Shown here: positions 8,880 through 12,044 of the stretch, one piece after another
Position numbering within the stretch: position 1 is the stretch's first letter
Layout: each line of letters begins with the position of its first letter
Source: Actinomycetota bacterium
Lineage (GTDB): Bacteria > Actinomycetota > Acidimicrobiia > Acidimicrobiales > Ilumatobacteraceae
Direction of reading: 5' to 3'
DNA length: 12,044 nt
NCBI GenBank assembly: GCA_009704065.1
Contig: WLEX01000016.1
Coordinates: forward strand, 1 to 12,044
Position numbers and translations under genes: made by a program
Notes under the pieces: model-generated
Told to the model about the DNA's origin: nothing
Database searches by the model: none
Seen by the model: the letters and a program-made list of their open reading frames with translations, nothing else

Positions 8880-11800
8880 CTATTTCGTCTTGACGGTGGA
8901 CTTTTTCGTAGCCACCTTCTTCGCCGCAGACTTCTTCACTGTGGTCTTCTTTGCAACCGTCTTCTTTGCTGCGATTTTCGGCACAGGCTTCTTCTTCGGC
9001 GGCAATGGCTTGCTGCCTTTCGGAATCGGTGTTGGGAAATCTTGTTGCTTCACTCCGAGCATTGGTGCAAGGAAATATCCGGTGTAACTACCAGCAGTAC
9101 CAGCCACATCTTCAGGAGTTCCCTCTGCGACAACCACACCACCACCACTGCCACCTTCAGGACCCAAGTCAATTAACCAGTCGGCAGTCTTGATTACGTC
9201 AAGGTTGTGTTCGATAACGAGCACAGAGTTACCTTGGTCAACCAAACGAGAAAGAACAGTCAACAAGCGGCGCACGTCTTCGAAATGCAAACCAGTAGTT
9301 GGCTCATCGAGAAGATACATCGTGTGACCAGTAGAGCGTTTAGCTAATTCACCGGCCAACTTCACGCGTTGAGCTTCACCACCAGAAAGCGTTGGAGCGG
9401 ATTGCCCAAGTCGAACGTAACCGAGCCCCACATCAACCAAGGTCTGCATATGCCGAGCAATAGAGGGCTGATTAGAGAAGAAATCCAAGGCTTCAGAGAT
9501 TGGCATGTCGAGGACTTCGGCAATGTTCTTGCCTTTGAATTGAATTTCTAATGTGTCGCGGTTGTAACGCGCACCCTTGCACACTTCACAAGGAACGTAT
9601 ACATCGGGAAGGAAGTGCATTTCAATTTTGATTGTTCCGTCGCCCGAGCACGCTTCGCATCGTCCACCTTGCACATTGAAACTAAAACGACCAGGCTGAT
9701 ATCCGCGAACCTTAGCTTCCGGAGCTGCGGCAAATAACTTACGAATCGAGTCAAACACACCTGTATAAGTGGCGGCGTTAGATCGGGGCGTTCTACCAAT
9801 CGGCGACTGATCCATATCGATCACCTTGTCAATCTGATGAATACCGTCTACTGACCGGTGCTTACCAGGGGAATCTTTGCTCTTGTAAATCTGCTGCATC
9901 ATGGCGGGAAGCAAAATATCTCTGATCAACGAACTCTTACCACTGCCCGATACTCCGGTCACAGCTACGAAACAACCGAGCGGAATACTGACATCTATGT
10001 CTTGAAGGTTGTGCTCACGCGCACCATGCACCACTATTTCGTGCGCTGTAGTTTCTCTGCGCACCGAGGGCACGGGAATGCTTGTTTTCCCAGTGAGATA
10101 CTTTCCGGTAATAGATTCCTTTGCGGATCCGATGCCTTTCACTGGACCGCTATACACAACCCAGCCGCCATGCTCTCCAGCTCCAGGACCGATATCTACA
10201 ATCCAGTCACTTTCATTAATGGTCTCTTCATCGTGCTCGACAACAATGACGGTATTGCCTAAATCACGCAGACGAATCAAGGTTTCAATTAAACGACGAT
10301 TGTCGCGCTGATGAAGACCAATGCTCGGCTCGTCGAGTACATACAGAGTTCCCACCAGACCTGAACCAATCTGGCTGGCAAGACGAATGCGTTGAGCTTC
10401 ACCACCTGCCAAAGTGCCGGCAGCACGCGACAATGTGAGGTAATCGAGACCCACATCAAGCAGAAACCCAAGACGTGCGTTGATTTCTTTAGTGATGCTT
10501 GTGGCAATGATTGTGTCGCGGTCACTCAATACAAGAGATGATAAGAATGCAGCCGAATCTGCAATCGACATATCGCACACATCGGAAATATGACGGTCAT
10601 TTACGGTTACAGCCAATGTTGCAGGCTTGAGGCGAGCACCTGCGCAAGCCGGACACGGCACTTCACGCATATATGTCTCGAATTGCTCACGCATATGGTC
10701 AGTTTCTGCATCAACGTGACGACGCTTGATCCACGGGATCACACCTTCGTACGAAGTACTGAATTGTCGAACCTTGCCGAAACGGTTGCGATACTTCACT
10801 TGCATCGCGCCCTCTTTGCCATGCAACACCAACTTCTGGTGCTTGGCATTTAGTTTTGACCAAGGCTTATCGAGATCGATCTCTTCTTGTTCAGCAAGCG
10901 CCATCAACATGCGATGGAAATACTGTGTGTGAGCGGTGCGCCATGGCGACAGTGCACCGCCACGCAATGTCATGGCGCCGTCGGGAATTACTAAATCAGC
11001 ATCGACTTCGTATTTAGTACCGAGACCATCACAGTTTTCGCACGCGCCGAAGGGTGAGTTGAAAGAGAAGTTTCTCGGTGCAAGTTCTTCGAAACTCGAA
11101 TTACATTTGGGACATGCGAGGTGCTGACTAAAAGTGAGCGTCTCGCTCTCCTCGCCTTCTTTTGCAACTAGTTCCACCCCGGCGACACCATCAGCCAAAC
11201 GCAACGCAGTTTCTAGAGAATCAGTAAGGCGACGCTCAATGTCGTCTCGGCGAACTAGACGATCGACCACGATATCGATTGTGTGATTCTCGTAGCGCGC
11301 CAACTTGTCGCCCGAAGCCAAGAACTCGGCAATGTCTCTTACTTCGTCATCGATGCGAGCTCGTACGAAACCTTGACCTGCAAGCTCGGCTAGCAATGTG
11401 TCGTATTCACCCTTACGTCCGCGAACAACCGGTGCGAGTACCTGAAATCGTGTCCCCTCTGGCAAAGTCATGATTCGATCGACAATTTGTTGAGGCGTTT
11501 GACGCTGCAATGTTGTGCCGTCATTCGGACAATGCTGTATTCCTATGCGCGCATACAGCAAACGCAAATAGTCATAGATCTCTGTAATCGTTCCTACGGT
11601 GGAACGTGGATTGCGGGATGCTGACTTCTGATCGATGGAAATTGCAGGAGAAAGACCTTCGATCAGATCTACATCGGGTTTGTCCATCTGACCAAGGAAC
11701 TGACGAGCGTATGCAGACAGGCTCTCCACATACCGACGCTGACCCTCTGCATAAATCGTGTCGAAGGCCAATGAGCTTTTTCCACTGCCGGACAGACCAG

Positions 11801-11891
11801 TGAAAACGATGAGTTTGTCTCGTGGCAGTTCAACACTGACGTTCTTCAGGTTGTGCTCACGGGCACCCTGGACAATTATTTTCTCAGCCAC
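8880..11891 (-). CDS. uvrA: Excinuclease ABC subunit A (UvrA) with lysine-rich C-terminal tail
   Basis: DNA-damage sensor ATPase of nucleotide excision repair, loading UvrB at lesions. The 1003-residue chain has two ABC ATPase halves. First half: Walker A GLSGSGKS (32-39), zinc finger C260-x2-C263-x20-C284-x2-C287, signature [12 protein letters not shown] (494-505), Walker B with D520-E521, H-loop His553. Second half: Walker A GVSGSGKS (646-653), zinc finger C745-x2-C748-x19-C768-x2-C771, signature [12 protein letters not shown] (835-846), Walker B with D862-E863, His895. Actinobacterial and other UvrAs usually end soon after the SYTGYFL-like block (935-941); here about 60 more residues follow, with 17 lysines in the last 43. 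The first signature has Ala where LSGGE is typical. The start is GTG at 11891, 20 nt after the uvrB stop; the protein then begins at the family N-terminus. No strong ribosome site was seen. Confidence 0.98.
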   Translation of the reverse strand: MAEKIIVQGAREHNLKNVSVELPRDKLIVFTGLSGSGKSSLAFDTIYAEGQRRYVESLSAYARQFLGQMDKPDVDLIEGLSPAISIDQKSASRNPRSTVGTITEIYDYLRLLYARIGIQHCPNDGTTLQRQTPQQIVDRIMTLPEGTRFQVLAPVVRGRKGEYDTLLAELAGQGFVRARIDDEVRDIAEFLASGDKLARYENHTIDIVVDRLVRRDDIERRLTDSLETALRLADGVAGVELVAKEGEESETLTFSQHLACPKCNSSFEELAPRNFSFNSPFGACENCDGLGTKYEVDADLVIPDGAMTLRGGALSPWRTAHTQYFHRMLMALAEQEEIDLDKPWSKLNAKHQKLVLHGKEGAMQVKYRNRFGKVRQFSTSYEGVIPWIKRRHVDAETDHMREQFETYMREVPCPACAGARLKPATLAVTVNDRHISDVCDMSIADSAAFLSSLVLSDRDTIIATSITKEINARLGFLLDVGLDYLTLSRAAGTLAGGEAQRIRLASQIGSGLVGTLYVLDEPSIGLHQRDNRRLIETLIRLRDLGNTVIVVEHDEETINESDWIVDIGPGAGEHGGWVVYSGPVKGIGSAKESITGKYLTGKTSIPVPSVRRETTAHEIVVHGAREHNLQDIDVSIPLGCFVAVTGVSGSGKSSLIRDILLPAMMQQIYKSKDSPGKHRSVDGIHQIDKVIDMDQSPIGRTPRSNAATYTGVFDSIRKLFAAAPEAKVRGYQPGRFSFNVQGGRCEACSGDGTIKIEMHFLPDVYVPCEVCKGARYNRDTLEIQFKGKNIAEVLDMPISEALDFFSNQPSIARHMQTLVDVGLGYVRLGQSAPTLSGGEAQRVKLAGELAKRSTGHTMYLLDEPTTGLHFEDVRRLLTVLSRLVDQGNSVLVIEHNLDVIKTADWLIDLGPEGGSGGGVVVAEGTPEDVAGTAGSYTGYFLAPMLGVKQQDFPTPIPKGSKPLPPKKKPVPKIAAKKTVAKKTTVKKSAAKKVATKKSTVKTK
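8898..8972 (-). repeat. Five imperfect 15-nt coding repeats in the uvrA tail (xxKKx pentads)
   Basis: Within uvrA, residues 974-998 are five successive pentads: [25 protein letters not shown]. At the DNA level these are 15-nt units centred on AAGAAG (four units) or AAAAAG (one). The pattern resembles the lysine/alanine tails of histone H1-like proteins and of actinobacterial HU. Repeats of this kind can gain or lose units by slippage. Confidence 0.85.
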
Positions 11892-11911
11892 AATACGAGG
11901 TTACCGAACAC

Positions 11912-12044
11912 TCACCGAGCGTCACGAAGTTCACGACGAAGATCATTTATTTCGTCACGAAGTCGAGCTGCATATTCGAATTTGAGGTCTGTGGCGGCCT
12001 CGTGCATCTCTTCTTCCAAGGTCTGAATGAGCTGACCAAGTTCC
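11912..12044 (-). CDS. uvrB: Excinuclease ABC subunit B (UvrB), C-terminal end only
   Basis: Only the last 43 codons and the TGA stop (11912-11914) are in the window; the rest of the gene lies beyond the right edge. The visible part begins [17 protein letters not shown] and continues [13 protein letters not shown], then ends in RRELRDAR. This is the UVR motif at the very end of UvrB, the coiled segment that binds the matching UVR motif of UvrC. Position directly upstream of uvrA, 20 nt away on the same strand, is typical of actinobacteria and supports the call. In the complete protein UvrB is the helicase-like subunit that verifies damage. Confidence 0.93.
   Translation of the reverse strand, partial: ELGQLIQTLEEEMHEAATDLKFEYAARLRDEINDLRRELRDAR

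Noticed and set aside
8390..8893. A 167-codon plus-strand open frame opposite the uvrC 5' half.
   Set aside because: It runs opposite conserved GIY-YIG and cysteine motifs of uvrC and has no family features.
11892..11911. A LexA/SOS box between uvrB and uvrA, where GTTCGG and CGAAC-like pieces occur.
   Set aside because: The half-sites do not form the spaced inverted pair expected for an actinobacterial SOS box.

Overview
This window reads as a chromosomal housekeeping region of an actinobacterium with roughly half G+C. The protein sequences and the gene order (uvrB-uvrA-uvrC, a methyltransferase, rapZ, then gap-pgk-tpiA) suggest a mid-GC member of Acidimicrobiia or a relative. That placement is an inference from remembered sequence style, not a search result. 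No phage, transposon, CRISPR or RNA gene was seen.

All ten genes lie on the minus strand, so transcription runs from right to left. Right to left they are: the 3' end of uvrB (11912-12044, cut by the window edge), uvrA (8880-11891), uvrC (7001-8875), a class I SAM methyltransferase (6263-6991), rapZ (5388-6242), gap (4284-5288), pgk (3163-4278), tpiA (2391-3173), an OppC/DppC-type ABC permease (1419-2381), and a family 5 solute-binding lipoprotein (1-1327, C-terminus cut). Genes are packed very tightly, with gaps of 4 to 20 nt or an 11-nt overlap. The only larger gaps are rapZ-gap (99 nt) and permease-binding protein (91 nt). No gene-free stretch exceeds 100 nt.

Three functional blocks can be told apart. 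UvrB, UvrA and UvrC form the nucleotide excision repair system. RapZ is a nucleotide-binding regulator tied in other bacteria to cell-envelope amino-sugar metabolism. GapA, Pgk and TpiA carry out the triose-phosphate steps of lower glycolysis. The left end is half of an oligopeptide/dipeptide-type importer. Its binding protein appears to have its own promoter.

No clearly new biological system is visible. The points worth a second look are: a lysine-rich, five-residue-repeat tail on UvrA resembling histone H1-like tails; the absence of yvcK and whiA between rapZ and gap, and of secG after tpiA; a phosphoglycerate kinase shortened by about 24 residues at one N-domain site; two small hairpins between rapZ and gap; and a candidate promoter whose transcript would start with a hairpin ahead of the binding-protein gene.
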